Shown: piece by piece, positions 8,147 through 17,100 of the stretch
How positions within the stretch are numbered: the stretch's first letter is position 1
How the letters are laid out: the number at the start of each line of letters is the position of its first letter
DNA from: Coriobacteriia bacterium
Lineage (GTDB): Bacteria > Actinomycetota > Coriobacteriia > Anaerosomatales > PALSA-660
DNA length: 32,177 nucleotides
NCBI GenBank assembly: GCA_023252055.1
Contig: JAHEXP010000014.1
Coordinates: 1-32,177, forward strand
Reading direction: 5' to 3'
Notes under the pieces: generated by a model
What the model saw: only the letters and a program-made list of their open reading frames with translations
Databases searched by the model: none
Told to the model about the DNA's origin: nothing
Translations under genes and position numbers: made by a program

Positions 8147-9055
8147 GTGCCCAACGAAATGGCGATACTTCAACTGGTCGACAAGTGCGTGCGCTGCAAC
8201 GGCTGTGTCATCTCCTGCAAGCGGACGTGGCATATGAAGGGGATCGTCCCTTCGAACGATCTGCCGCATCAGAGGCTTGCGGAGAACCAGCGTGTGGTCA
8301 TCAAATCGCAGAAGCGAGTGGACATGGGCCCGTTCGTGAGGTTCAGCTGCTGGCACTGCGAGAACCCCCCGTGCGCCGGTCGCTGCCCGTTCAAGGCGAT
8401 CAAGAAGAACACGGTCACCGGCGCTGTCTGGATCGATCCGAACCTCTGCAATCCGGACGACCCGAAGTGCGTGCGGCAGTGCAAGATCGACTGCCAGCGT
8501 GGCGGCGTCCCGATGATCGGCGTGGGTTCGGACCTGTTCGCCACCGCCAAGGCGTGGAAGTGCACGCTGTGCACCGGCACGTACACCGGGGCCCCGTACG
8601 TGGGAGCCGGCGTCGGCGGCGACCTGCCCACCAAGTCCCCCGTGGTCGGCGGCAACTTCGTCTCGCCGCTGTACCCGGCCGACGCGACCAACATCCCCGA
8701 GCTGGAGCACCAGCCCAGCTGCGTCTACACATGCCCGGCAAAGGCGATGGTCTACGACACTCGCGAGAACGTCATCAAGTACATCCTGGACCCCGCCAAC
8801 GGCTTCAACACCTCGACGTCTTCCCGGTTCGGCGACGGTTCGATGTTCTGGGCGTCGGCGAAGTTCAACGTGGCGCCGCCGAAGGCGGACCCGTTCATGG
8901 AGGACCACATCTCGCCCATGGTCAGCAGCCTGCTGTCCAGCCCGTTCGCCAAGGCCGCACTCGCCCCGACGCTCGTCGTCGGCGGCCTGCTCGCTCTGGC
9001 GGCTCGTCGTGCGAAGATGGAAGAGGAAGCTTCAATGGCAGGGGGGGAGCGGTGA
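8147..9055 (+). CDS. fdnH: Formate dehydrogenase iron-sulfur (beta) subunit, FdnH-like
   Basis: A 302-residue ferredoxin-like protein starting at GTG 8147, with a strong AGGGAGGTGG site at 8133-8142; it begins 13 bases after the catalytic subunit stop. It has sixteen cysteines in the pattern expected for four [4Fe-4S] clusters: CVRCNGCVISC at 14-24, CWHCENPPCAGRC, CNPDDPKCVRQCKIDC, WKCTLC and SCVYTC. Near the C-terminus is a hydrophobic helix (ALAPTLVVGGLLALAA) followed by RR, matching the single membrane anchor of FdnH. There is no Tat signal; in the family the beta subunit is exported together with the signal-bearing alpha subunit. It passes electrons from the molybdenum or tungsten site to the next carrier, here most likely the hexahaem cytochrome encoded immediately downstream. 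The gene symbol is by homology. Confidence 0.93.
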   Translation: MPNEMAILQLVDKCVRCNGCVISCKRTWHMKGIVPSNDLPHQRLAENQRVVIKSQKRVDMGPFVRFSCWHCENPPCAGRCPFKAIKKNTVTGAVWIDPNLCNPDDPKCVRQCKIDCQRGGVPMIGVGSDLFATAKAWKCTLCTGTYTGAPYVGAGVGGDLPTKSPVVGGNFVSPLYPADATNIPELEHQPSCVYTCPAKAMVYDTRENVIKYILDPANGFNTSTSSRFGDGSMFWASAKFNVAPPKADPFMEDHISPMVSSLLSSPFAKAALAPTLVVGGLLALAARRAKMEEEASMAGGER

Positions 9056-9057
9056 CC

Positions 9058-10251
9058 GTGAAGAAGATCGCATGGATCCTTATCGCAGCGGCGATGATCG
9101 CGGTCGTGGTTGCCCCGGGCGTCGCACTCGCGAACATGGGGCCGCACGGCGGATACATCTCCGACACGGAGGCGTGTGCCGGGTGCCATCGCGCCCACAC
9201 CGCCCCGAGCTCGATCACGTGGGTGGACGGTAACAACGCGACCCAGTCCGCACTCCTGTTGTCCGACTCGAGCCAGGTGTACCTGTTCTGCCTGGCCTGC
9301 CACGACTCCACGAGCCAGGGCGCGAACACCAACGTTCTGGACGGCGTGTACGAAGGCACCGCGAACGGCACCCAGGGTGCGGACCTCATCTCCGGCGCAT
9401 TCGGCCGCGAGGACCGGGTCAACGATGTTCCGGGCCTGTACGACGGTCACAACAACCTCGTGACCTCGACGCACACGATGAACGGCCAGTCGTGGGGCGC
9501 ATGGGGCGGCGGCGCGTTCGGGTCGACCTCCACGGTCGACGCGACCGGCAACTACCCCACGCTGCTCGGTACCGGCAACAAGATCGTCATGGACTGCGGG
9601 ACCTGCCACGATCCTCATGGCTCGTCGAACTACCGCATCCTGAAGGACGTCGTGAACGGTGTCGCCGTGGGCGGGTACTCCGGCAGCGGTGCTGATCCGG
9701 ATCCGACCCCCTACGTGGTCTCTGCCGAGGTCGGCTACCCGGTCGGCGGCTTCCGCCTCCACACCGTGGCCACCGGCTACGTCCCGAACTACACCGAGGC
9801 CCAGTACGCCAAGGCGCCGGGCGGGGACACCAGCAAGGGCATGGTCGGCTGGTGCGTGGGGTGCCATACCACCTACGCCGAGTCGACGAGCACGTACAAC
9901 GCGGGCGACGGCTTCGGGTTCGTGGACCGTCACCGTCACCGCATGAACGTGCCGCTGTCGAACTTCGCAGGGCCGCGCGCCCTGGCGATCGCCAGCCTCA
10001 CGCTCCCGCTCGACAACGACACGTCCGAAGCCGGCAACGTCCACAACGACGCGTCCGACTGGATCGACTGCCTGACGTGCCACAACGCGCACGGCGCTTC
10101 CACGGTCATGACCGGCTTCGCGAACGTTGCGGACCCGGCGAACGACCTCCGCCCCAACACGGGACTCAGCGGCGGCGTTCCTCCGACCAACGACAGCGCA
10201 CTGCTCAAGATGGACAACCGCGGCGTGTGTGAGACCTGCCATAACAAGTAG
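9058..10251 (+). CDS. Secreted hexahaem c-type cytochrome, putative third formate dehydrogenase subunit
   Basis: A 397-residue protein. GTG 9058 is chosen because GGGGGAG ends eight bases upstream; GTG 9052, overlapping the beta-subunit stop as GTGA, is an alternative adding two residues. The N-terminus is a clear signal peptide (MKKIAWILIAAAMIAVVV, cleavage near ALA-NM). Six CXXCH motifs are present: CAGCH, CLACH, CGTCH, CVGCH, CLTCH and CETCH, the last three residues from the end. Phrases such as CGTCHDPHGS and CLTCHNAHGAS are typical of the doubled-CXXCH family. There is no membrane helix after the signal. The FDH-N cytochrome b subunit is absent, so this protein is the likely electron acceptor, comparable in position to the tetrahaem subunit of Desulfovibrio FdhABC3 but different in sequence. 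Confidence 0.92.
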   Translation: MKKIAWILIAAAMIAVVVAPGVALANMGPHGGYISDTEACAGCHRAHTAPSSITWVDGNNATQSALLLSDSSQVYLFCLACHDSTSQGANTNVLDGVYEGTANGTQGADLISGAFGREDRVNDVPGLYDGHNNLVTSTHTMNGQSWGAWGGGAFGSTSTVDATGNYPTLLGTGNKIVMDCGTCHDPHGSSNYRILKDVVNGVAVGGYSGSGADPDPTPYVVSAEVGYPVGGFRLHTVATGYVPNYTEAQYAKAPGGDTSKGMVGWCVGCHTTYAESTSTYNAGDGFGFVDRHRHRMNVPLSNFAGPRALAIASLTLPLDNDTSEAGNVHNDASDWIDCLTCHNAHGASTVMTGFANVADPANDLRPNTGLSGGVPPTNDSALLKMDNRGVCETCHNK

Positions 10252-10301
10252 GCCCACGCCACGTGCCCGACGTTCACGCGTTGGCACACGCGGTGCGTGA
10301 C

Positions 10302-10339
10302 GAGGAAGGGCCGGGGGGCGTTTCTCCCGGCCCTTCCTC
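10302..10339 (+). terminator. Perfect GC-rich hairpin closing the fdh operon
   Basis: GAGGAAGGGCCGGG (10302-10315) and CCCGGCCCTTCCTC (10326-10339) form a perfect 14-base-pair stem with a 10-base loop, 50 bases after the cytochrome stop codon. No T-run follows, so it would be a U-poor terminator of the kind often proposed in high-GC Gram-positives, or an mRNA 3'-end stabiliser. Confidence 0.7.
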
Positions 10340-10426
10340 CATGCATGCGGTACGGTTCGAAGTGAACAGGCCAGAAGCCGCGCCGGACGCGGGGCCGATG
10401 ACGACGTGAAGGGCGGTGGGAGCGAT

Positions 10427-11845
10427 ATGACGAACGGCTTCTCGCGAGCCGCCTGGCCCGCATCGCTCGCACTCGGCTTCGCACTGTTCATCGGCATGTC
10501 GGTATCGTTGGCGGGCCGCCTGCCCGCCGCCGCGCTCGCGACCGCGCAGGTACTCGGGACCCTGGGATGCGCCCTGATCCTGGCGGGCCGCCCCATCGCG
10601 GCGGTCCGAGCGCTCGACAGCCGTTCGCGGGTGTGGGCGTGCGGCGCGGGGCTCCTCGGCGTGTTCGGTCCTGTTGCCGTGATCTCGAGCGCCCGGATGT
10701 CTGACGCGCCCGCCGGATCGGTGGTCGTCTTCTGGATCGCGGGAGGTTGGGCGCTCGCCGCGGCGGTTCTCGGAGCATGGATCTTGTGGCGAGACCGCCG
10801 GGGCACACGCGCGGGACTCACCCTCGCCGGTGGCCTGGTGGCCATCACAGGCGTCGCAGGCGTCGTCGCGAACTGGGAACGACCGTCGTCGTTCTCTCCG
10901 CTCGTGCAGTTCCCGGCACGCGAGGTGGCCATCCTTGCGGCCGGCGCGTTGCTGTTGGCCGGGGCTGTCGCGCTTGCGAAGGCGGCCGGCACCCGCGGAC
11001 GCGACGGTGCGCTCGTCTGCGCGGCTGCCGCAGCGGTGGTGGCCGGCGCAGTCTGGTGGGCCGTCGACGCTCCGGCGCGTGGCCTGTCGTCGTTGACGGA
11101 ACAAGCGGTGCCGGTCGCACTTCTGGCGATCGCGTGGGGCGTCGTGTGGGTATGCCTGCCGCGCGTTCTCGAGGCGGGCGGACCCCCGCGTCTGGCGGCG
11201 ATCCTCGCCGCGGCACCTGTTGCGCTGTCCACTCTCACGTGGCTCGAGCTGACCGTCGGTGTCGCCGGTCCGCAGCCGCTGATCGCGAGCGGAGTGCTGG
11301 CGGGGGCGGTCACGGTCGCCGCCGGTTCCGTGGTGCTGTGGTGGTCCGTGGACGCGGAGTCCGCCTCCCCCGGGAACGCGGCTCTTCGCATCGTCCGTTG
11401 GTTGCCGGCTGTGGCTGCCGTCATCGCCTTGGCGATGCCGGCCGTCGTTGCTCAGGCGGACGTGAACGGGGTGGCGGGATCCTTCGCCGGATCGTGGACC
11501 CTGCTGGGATGGGAGTCGGTCGCCGGCCTGACCGCTGCGGCCCTATGCACGCTGCTGGTCGCAGCGGCCGTCGTGCGCCGCCCCATGCTGCCTGCGCTCG
11601 CCGGCCTCGTGGCGTGCGCCGCGTGGACGTGGTCCCTCGGCGTGCCGATGCACGTTCTGACCGGCTGGCTGCCCGCCGGCATCGAGCAGTACTACGGGAC
11701 GGAGTATGGTTCGATCGACTTCACGACGGTCTTTTCGCCACTCATGGTCGCAGCGGTCGTCGGCTGCGCCGTGGGGCTGATGGTTGTCATCGTCTCGCAC
11801 GCCCGGCAGCGCCTCGTGGCGTCCGCCGATCAGTCAGGAAAGTGA
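10427..11845 (+). CDS. Polytopic membrane protein of unknown function
   Basis: A 472-residue, very hydrophobic protein with roughly 12 predicted membrane helices joined by short loops. ATG 10427 has GGTGGGAG just upstream; a GTG at 10406 is less likely. I do not recognise a family with confidence. The N-terminal third (LLGVFGPVAVISSARMSDAP, then an alternating helix pattern) faintly recalls EamA/DMT transporters. The loop before the last helix (GIEQYYGTEYGSIDFTT) is the longest and most polar part. There are no haem, metal or ATP motifs. It is followed nine bases later by a lipoprotein and then an NHL propeller, so it probably forms the membrane base of that module. It lies between cytochrome genes, so a role in membrane electron transfer or cytochrome export is possible but not shown. 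Confidence 0.8.
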   Translation: MTNGFSRAAWPASLALGFALFIGMSVSLAGRLPAAALATAQVLGTLGCALILAGRPIAAVRALDSRSRVWACGAGLLGVFGPVAVISSARMSDAPAGSVVVFWIAGGWALAAAVLGAWILWRDRRGTRAGLTLAGGLVAITGVAGVVANWERPSSFSPLVQFPAREVAILAAGALLLAGAVALAKAAGTRGRDGALVCAAAAAVVAGAVWWAVDAPARGLSSLTEQAVPVALLAIAWGVVWVCLPRVLEAGGPPRLAAILAAAPVALSTLTWLELTVGVAGPQPLIASGVLAGAVTVAAGSVVLWWSVDAESASPGNAALRIVRWLPAVAAVIALAMPAVVAQADVNGVAGSFAGSWTLLGWESVAGLTAAALCTLLVAAAVVRRPMLPALAGLVACAAWTWSLGVPMHVLTGWLPAGIEQYYGTEYGSIDFTTVFSPLMVAAVVGCAVGLMVVIVSHARQRLVASADQSGK

Positions 11846-11854
11846 CGGTCACAC

Positions 11855-12694
11855 ATGACCCGACGCATCAACGCCATCCTCGTCCTTCTCGTACTCGCGG
11901 GCAGTCTCGCTCTCGGCGGCTGCGCCCGGACCGTTCGCGTCGAGACCGGCGAACTGGTCACCTGCACCTACGGCGAGGTCGTCACCGACACGGTCAAGGT
12001 CGTCGAAGTGCCCGCCGACAAGGCCGCTTCGTACCACGTCGTCAAGAAGACCGTCACGTGCGACCGGCACAAGCACCTCGAGGACCTCTACGCTCAGGCC
12101 CAAGCCGCGATATTGGCGGCCGATCTCGACGCTGCCAAGGCGAAGCTGGCCGAGATCGTGAAGCAGGACGCCGCGTTCAAGCGCGCTCAGGCGCAGCTGG
12201 ACGCGATCCAGGCGGGCAAGGCCCCTGTTCCCGACAACGGGGCGTCCACCGGCGGTGCGAACACGGGAACCGGTGGCACGGGCGACAAGCAGCCGGTCGG
12301 TCCGATAGCGAACCTGAGCGACAGGCTCCCGGACTCGCTGCCCGGGTACACCGCCGCACCGATCTCCTCCGACGTGTTCAACCTCTCGCGGCAGTACACG
12401 CCGTCCGATGGCTCGCCCACCGACTCGCTCGTGGTGGTCGTCGAGCAGTACAAGGACGCGACTGCAGCGAAGAAGGCGATCTCGGCGGAGGTCACGAGCG
12501 GCTACCGCGAGGACGTCTCCACCGCCAAGGTGGCGGGGCGCACGGTGCGCTTCGGGACCGACGGACGACGGTTCGCGACGCTCGTCTGGAACGAAGGCGG
12601 CGTGCTGATCGCCATCGAAGCGTCCTCTGCATCGCGCAAACCCGAGAATCTCAAGAGTCACCTGGTCTCGCTCGCAGCCGAGATCGTGAAGTGA
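11855..12694 (+). CDS. Lipoprotein with helical middle and C-terminal alpha/beta domain
   Basis: A 279-residue protein with a lipoprotein signal: MTRR, a hydrophobic core, and the lipobox LALGGC, with the lipidated Cys near residue 24. A strand-rich part (about 30-65) with CTYGEVVTDTVKVVEV and a further CDRHKH is followed by an Ala/Lys-rich helical hairpin (about 68-120, QAAILAADLDAAKAKLAEIV) that looks like a TPR or coiled-coil unit. A Gly/Thr linker (about 130-145) leads to a compact C-terminal domain of about 130 residues ending at SLAAEIVK. No catalytic motif is visible. The start is nine bases after the membrane protein, and its stop is one base before the next start, so the three genes are co-transcribed. 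It would sit on the outer face of the membrane. Function unknown. Confidence 0.85.
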   Translation: MTRRINAILVLLVLAGSLALGGCARTVRVETGELVTCTYGEVVTDTVKVVEVPADKAASYHVVKKTVTCDRHKHLEDLYAQAQAAILAADLDAAKAKLAEIVKQDAAFKRAQAQLDAIQAGKAPVPDNGASTGGANTGTGGTGDKQPVGPIANLSDRLPDSLPGYTAAPISSDVFNLSRQYTPSDGSPTDSLVVVVEQYKDATAAKKAISAEVTSGYREDVSTAKVAGRTVRFGTDGRRFATLVWNEGGVLIAIEASSASRKPENLKSHLVSLAAEIVK

Positions 12695-12695
12695 C

Positions 12696-13907
12696 GTGAC
12701 GTCCCCGACCGAGGACGGCGATCTGTTCCAGGCAGCGGAGGCCTCGGCCGAAGATCGCCGCGAAGCGCAGCGCCAAGGGATGCGCGCGGCGCGGCGGGCG
12801 CGGGCCGTTGCGGTCGCCCCGTGGGCAGGCGCCGTCGTGTTGGCCGCCGCTGCGGTGGCCTGCGCCGTGGCCGCATCAGCCCCTCTCGCGGTGCCGGGAG
12901 CACCAGGCTCGGCGGGGACCGCGAGCCCGGTCCTGAAGGTGGACCGTGTTCTGGCGTCCGCCGAGGCGACGCAGGGGGCACCCACGGGGGTGGCGGTCTC
13001 GGGAGACCGGGTGTACGTGGCGGACCCCACCCGCGGTTCGGTAAGCGTGCTCGATAGGGACGGCAACAGGCTGGCCACCATCGGCGCCGGGTTCCTGCGC
13101 ACTCCGGTCTACGTCGCAGTGGGACCGGTCGATGGGCGCATCTATGTCAGCGACCGGGGCCGCGGACAGGTCGTGGTGTTCGCTCAGGACGGCACACGGT
13201 TCGGCACTCTGTCGCCGATGGGGCTGCGCCCCGGAAACTCGCGCGGCGGGGCGTGGCGGCCACTCGCTATCGCATTCGCCCCCGACGGCACCCTGTACGT
13301 GGCCGACTCGGGCCCCCGCCAGGTGATCGATGTGTTCTCACCTGCCGGTAGCCGCATCGCGACGATCGGCGCCGACGCCCCGATCGGCAGGACGGGGCAG
13401 CGTCTGGCCTTCGTGAACGGCATCGTGGCATCCGCCGACAGGGTGGTGGTCGCGGACAGCAACAACGGACGCCTGCTGGTCTTCGGCCGTGACGGGTCGT
13501 TCCGCAGCGCGATCCCACGCGACGGCCTGCCGCGCGGGCTTGCGGTGACCGACGCCGGCCGCATCCTGGTGACCGGCGTCGGCAGCCCGGCGGTCACGGT
13601 CTTGAGCGCTTCGGGCGCACCGATGCAGCAGCTCGCCGGCGGTGTGGGCGAGCGCGAGAGGTTCGCTTCGCCGGCGGGGATGGCCACAGCACGTGACGGT
13701 TCGGTCTACGTCGCGGACTCCGGGTCCGGCCGGGTCTTCGTCCTGCGGACGGGGGATGGCGCCATCGGCGGGCGTGCCGCTGCGGCGATGTCCCGGACGC
13801 TTGAGATCGTGTTCTCGATCATCGCCGCGGTGGGAGCAGCCGCGCTCGCCGCGTTCGGCGTGGTCCGTGCACGCGCGCGTGTACGCGAGGCCGGGGTCAC
13901 GCTATAA
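12696..13907 (+). CDS. Second NHL-repeat beta-propeller protein, membrane-anchored
   Basis: A 403-residue protein with a GTG start at 12696, one base after the lipoprotein stop; the tight coupling supports this start although no clear ribosome binding site is visible. A charged N-terminal tail of about 40 residues precedes a helix (about 44-65, VVLAAAAVACAVAASAPLAV). NHL repeats fill about 80-350, with the recurring pattern VYVADPTRGSVSVLDRDG, LYVADSGPRQVIDVFSPAG, VVVADSNNGRLLVFGRDG and VYVADSGSGRVFVL. A second helix (about 370-390, IVFSIIAAVGAAALAAFGVV) is followed by a short Arg-rich tail. The layout matches the NHL protein of 2400-3908, but the cytoplasmic tail is only about 12 residues. 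It is likely an outward-facing scaffold or binding platform associated with the cytochromes. Confidence 0.9.
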   Translation: MTSPTEDGDLFQAAEASAEDRREAQRQGMRAARRARAVAVAPWAGAVVLAAAAVACAVAASAPLAVPGAPGSAGTASPVLKVDRVLASAEATQGAPTGVAVSGDRVYVADPTRGSVSVLDRDGNRLATIGAGFLRTPVYVAVGPVDGRIYVSDRGRGQVVVFAQDGTRFGTLSPMGLRPGNSRGGAWRPLAIAFAPDGTLYVADSGPRQVIDVFSPAGSRIATIGADAPIGRTGQRLAFVNGIVASADRVVVADSNNGRLLVFGRDGSFRSAIPRDGLPRGLAVTDAGRILVTGVGSPAVTVLSASGAPMQQLAGGVGERERFASPAGMATARDGSVYVADSGSGRVFVLRTGDGAIGGRAAAAMSRTLEIVFSIIAAVGAAALAAFGVVRARARVREAGVTL

Positions 13908-13908
13908 T
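13903..13908 (+). promoter_or_regulatory. Candidate -10 element upstream of the FG-GAP cytochrome
   Basis: A perfect TATAAT overlaps the stop codon of the preceding NHL gene. In a region this GC-rich a consensus -10 is unlikely by chance, but no good -35 lies 16-18 bases upstream. If used, transcription would start near 13915 and give a leader of about 190 bases. Confidence 0.45.
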
Positions 13909-13914
13909 CGCGGA

Positions 13915-14102
13915 CGAAGGGTCAGGGTCGGTCGGTGTGAGGGAACGATGGTCGTCGGGGGTCGCGTTCATCTCTTCGGGGGAAGCGAACGCCCGGCAGG
14001 CGCCCCGGTAGGCGTCCGGTACCTTCGTCAGGGAGTCTGCTTCGGCGTACTCCACTTCGCGGCGACCGTCCAAGGGGTCAAGAGGACGGACCGAAGCTCC
14101 GC
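13915..14102 (+). ncRNA. Structured 5' leader of unknown type
   Basis: The non-coding stretch before the FG-GAP cytochrome holds at least two strong hairpins. In the first, GCGTTC (13964-13969) pairs with GAACGC (13987-13992), with an inner CTTC/GAAG stem. In the second, GGAGT (14032-14036) pairs with ACTCC (14049-14053), with a C(TTCG)G tetraloop at 14040-14045. No terminator or T-run follows. I do not recognise it as a known riboswitch; the conserved features of c-di-GMP and cobalamin riboswitches are absent. It may be a regulatory or stabilising leader. Confidence 0.35.
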
Positions 14103-17100
14103 GTGCAGGTGAAGCGCACCATACGCACCGCGGCACACGCCGCCGTGGCTTTGATAGCCGCGGCTTTCGTCGTGGGTACCGTGAGCACGGCCTTCGCGGT
14201 CGCGCCGCATGTCCCGACGTCCGGATCCACCGACTCCTGCGCCATGTGCCATCGCGCCCACACGGCCGACACTCCGGTGCCGTACCGCACCGTCGAGACG
14301 ACCGAGACGACGGGAACCTCGCTCATCCTCTCGACCGATCCCGCCCGGGGCGATGTGGAGCTCTGTCTTGCGTGTCACGGCGTCGCCCAACTGGGGAGCA
14401 ACAAAGATGTCCAAACGGCGTTCCTGAAGCCCTCGATCCATTCGCTGGCCCCGACGTCGTCACCCTACGGTCCCGACCCGAAGATGTGTTCCAGCTGCCA
14501 CGATCCCCACGGGACCGACCGCACGAGTGGCGGCTCCACGTGGCCGGCGCTCCTGCGTTCGTACTCCGACGAATCGACGACCCCGGTGTTCACGGGCGAG
14601 GCGTACTGCGCCACCTGCCACACCGTGCAGCCCGGCGAGCGCTGGGCCGGGCTCGACGTCTACCTCCGCACCGGCCACTACAGCGGCATACCGATGCCCG
14701 GTAGCGGCACGGGCATCAGGTGCGACATCTGCCACGCACCTCACGGCAGCGACGTGGCTCCGCTGTTGGCGCCCTCGCTTGTTCCGACGTCGGTCGTGAG
14801 CACGTTCACGGTGACGGCCGACGACCGGACGATGTGCGAAGCGTGTCATGCGGGTGCGAGTGCGACGTGGCAGAACGCCGCGACGTATGCGACATCGGGC
14901 CATGCCCTTTCTTCCAAGACGGTGACGATCACCGCCAAGTGGGTGCCGGCAGGCCAGCGCAAGGTGGGCGAGTGTCAGGTCTGCCACGCGCCGATGGGCC
15001 GCAGCGACGGCAGCGGCGGCACGATCCCCAAGCTGCTCGACGCGAAGGGCCGGGTGCTGTGCGACCGCTGCCATGTCGCCGGACCTGACGCTGTCGCTTC
15101 CACGGACACTTCGTCCCAAGGCAGGCCCGTCGTCGGCGCGTTGACGCTTGCGGCGGTGTACGCGCCCGAGAGCGGTGCCGCCGCGCGCGTGGAGCTCTAC
15201 GGTCGCGCCGCTTCGGGAGCCGGTGCCTTGTCCGGGCCGCGCCAGTACCAGCCGTCGGTCGGAGCAGGCCCCTCGGCTGCGGGTGACATCGACGGGGACG
15301 GGACGGCCGAGCTCGTGGTCGCCTCGCTCACGCAACCCACGATCACCATCTACCGCGTCGACCCGCTCACCGGACTCGGCCTCGATCCCACCGTGTGTGC
15401 GATCCCGGGCGTGTCGCCGGTCCCGGCGGCCGCCATCGCCGTCTCGAACGTCGTCGACGCTCTGTTCCAAGGATCTCGCCGTGAGATCTCGGTGCTGGGC
15501 AGCGACGGCTCACTGTCCCTGTACGATCTGTCGGGTGCTTCTCTGCTTCCGGTCGCTGGACCGTTCGCCATGGGCGCCGGTCCGTGGGGCATGGCGAGCG
15601 GGGACTTCACCGGGACCGCTCTCGCGGATCTCGTCGTCACCGACGCCGTCGGCGGGACCGCGTACGCCGTGTCCGACGATGGGGCGCACGGCGCTTCTTC
15701 GGTCGCCTGGGCAGTCGGCGGTGCGCCCGTGGCTCCCGCTGTGGGCGACGTTTGGGACGCCGCTCCGTCCACCAACGAGGTCGTGATCTGCGACACGGTG
15801 TCGGTGCTCAGCACCGTCCGGATCTTCGACGGTTCCGGCGTGCAACTCGCCGCGTATCCCCTGACCGCCACCGGCGCCGGCTCACCGACGGCGTCTGCGA
15901 TCGGTGATCTCCTTCCGGCGGTTCCCGCGGCCGACAGGGACGAACTCGCTGTCGCCTTCTCGAACATCGTGACGGGCTCGTCCAGCGTGTTCGTCGTCCC
16001 GCAGCTCTCGGCGGGTACCGGTCTCGACATCGCCGCGGCCACGGAGTTCACGTCCGGCGCCGGCACGCACACCGGGTCGCTGATCATCGGCGATGTGGAC
16101 GGCAACGGAAGAGCCGATCTGGTCGCCGGCGACGGCGGCACGTGGGCACCCGTGGGCTCATCCTCGGCGCCGGCGGTTCGCATCTGGCGCTCGAACGGCG
16201 CCGGTACCGCGCTCGTCTCCTCGCCGGAGACTCTGGGCGGCGGCGGCACCGAGATCGCCGGGTCGGCACCGTCGCTCGCGCTCGCCGATCTCGGGCCGGT
16301 GTTCCCCTCGCGTCATCCGGTCGACGAGGTGACCGCGCCGGGCTCGCAGCACGTTTCGACCGAGACCGCATCGGCCGGGCGGCACGTGACCTGCTCGGAC
16401 TGCCACGATAGTCACGAAGCGGCCGCCGCCGTCACCGTCGCGCCGGCCGTCCAGGGCGTGCTGCGAGGCGCGTGGGGCGTCGTCGGGGCCACCACCGGCC
16501 GCTCGAGCACGAGCTACGGGATCTGCTACAAGTGCCACTCCGCTTTCACCGATCTCGGCGGGCGTCCCGACGCAGCGGTGCAGTTCGACCCGTCGAACGC
16601 TTCGGTGCACGCGATCACACAGGCATCGACCTCGACGGTCCCGGCCGCCACGTTCGTCACCGGTTCGGGTTGGGCTGCGGACTCGGTGCTCTACTGCACC
16701 GACTGCCACGCGGACGATGGCCGCAACGGCGCTCAGGCAAAGGGGCTGCACGAGTCCGCATCCGCACCCATCCTGGCCGCGCCCTACCTGACAGCGGCTC
16801 CCGATGCCACGGGTTCGTTGTGCTATCGCTGTCACCGGTTCGACGTGTACGGCGACGGTTCCACAGACGGTCCGGGCATGAGCTTGTTCCGCACCACCGG
16901 CGCCACCCCGAAACTGCTGCATTCGGAGCACGGTGCGGCAGTGGCCGGCGGCCGCGGGATCGCATGCTCGGCGTGCCATGTGTCACACGGGTCGGTCACC
17001 GAGCCGCACCTGCTGCGCGACGACATCGGCTTCGTGAGTACCGCTGCGGACGCCGGGACCTGCACGAACACCTGTCACAGCGGGACTCCGAGGTCCTGGC

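Noticed and set aside
5182-8154. Open frame of about 990 codons on the minus strand opposite the formate dehydrogenase
   Set aside because: It is Arg/Val/Asp-rich with no recognisable domain and lies exactly opposite a well-supported gene; long antisense frames are expected in DNA with strong third-position GC bias.
8185-9057. Upstream extension of the hexahaem cytochrome frame through the whole beta-subunit gene
   Set aside because: The extension reads as Arg-rich nonsense, while a signal peptide and a ribosome binding site place the start at 9058.
10354-10366. GTTC-N5-GAAC inverted repeat as an SOS/LexA box
   Set aside because: The half-sites are in the reverse order and at a different spacing from the GAAC-N4-GTTC type, and the downstream gene has no link to DNA repair.
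8752-11424. Open frame of about 890 codons on the minus strand crossing three genes
   Set aside because: Its composition is Ala/Arg/Thr-rich and lacks motifs, and it spans the operon-closing hairpin and the start of the membrane protein gene; it is a coding shadow.
13909-14102. Known riboswitch (c-di-GMP or cobalamin) in the leader of the FG-GAP cytochrome
   Set aside because: The conserved core sequences of those classes are not present; only generic hairpins are seen.
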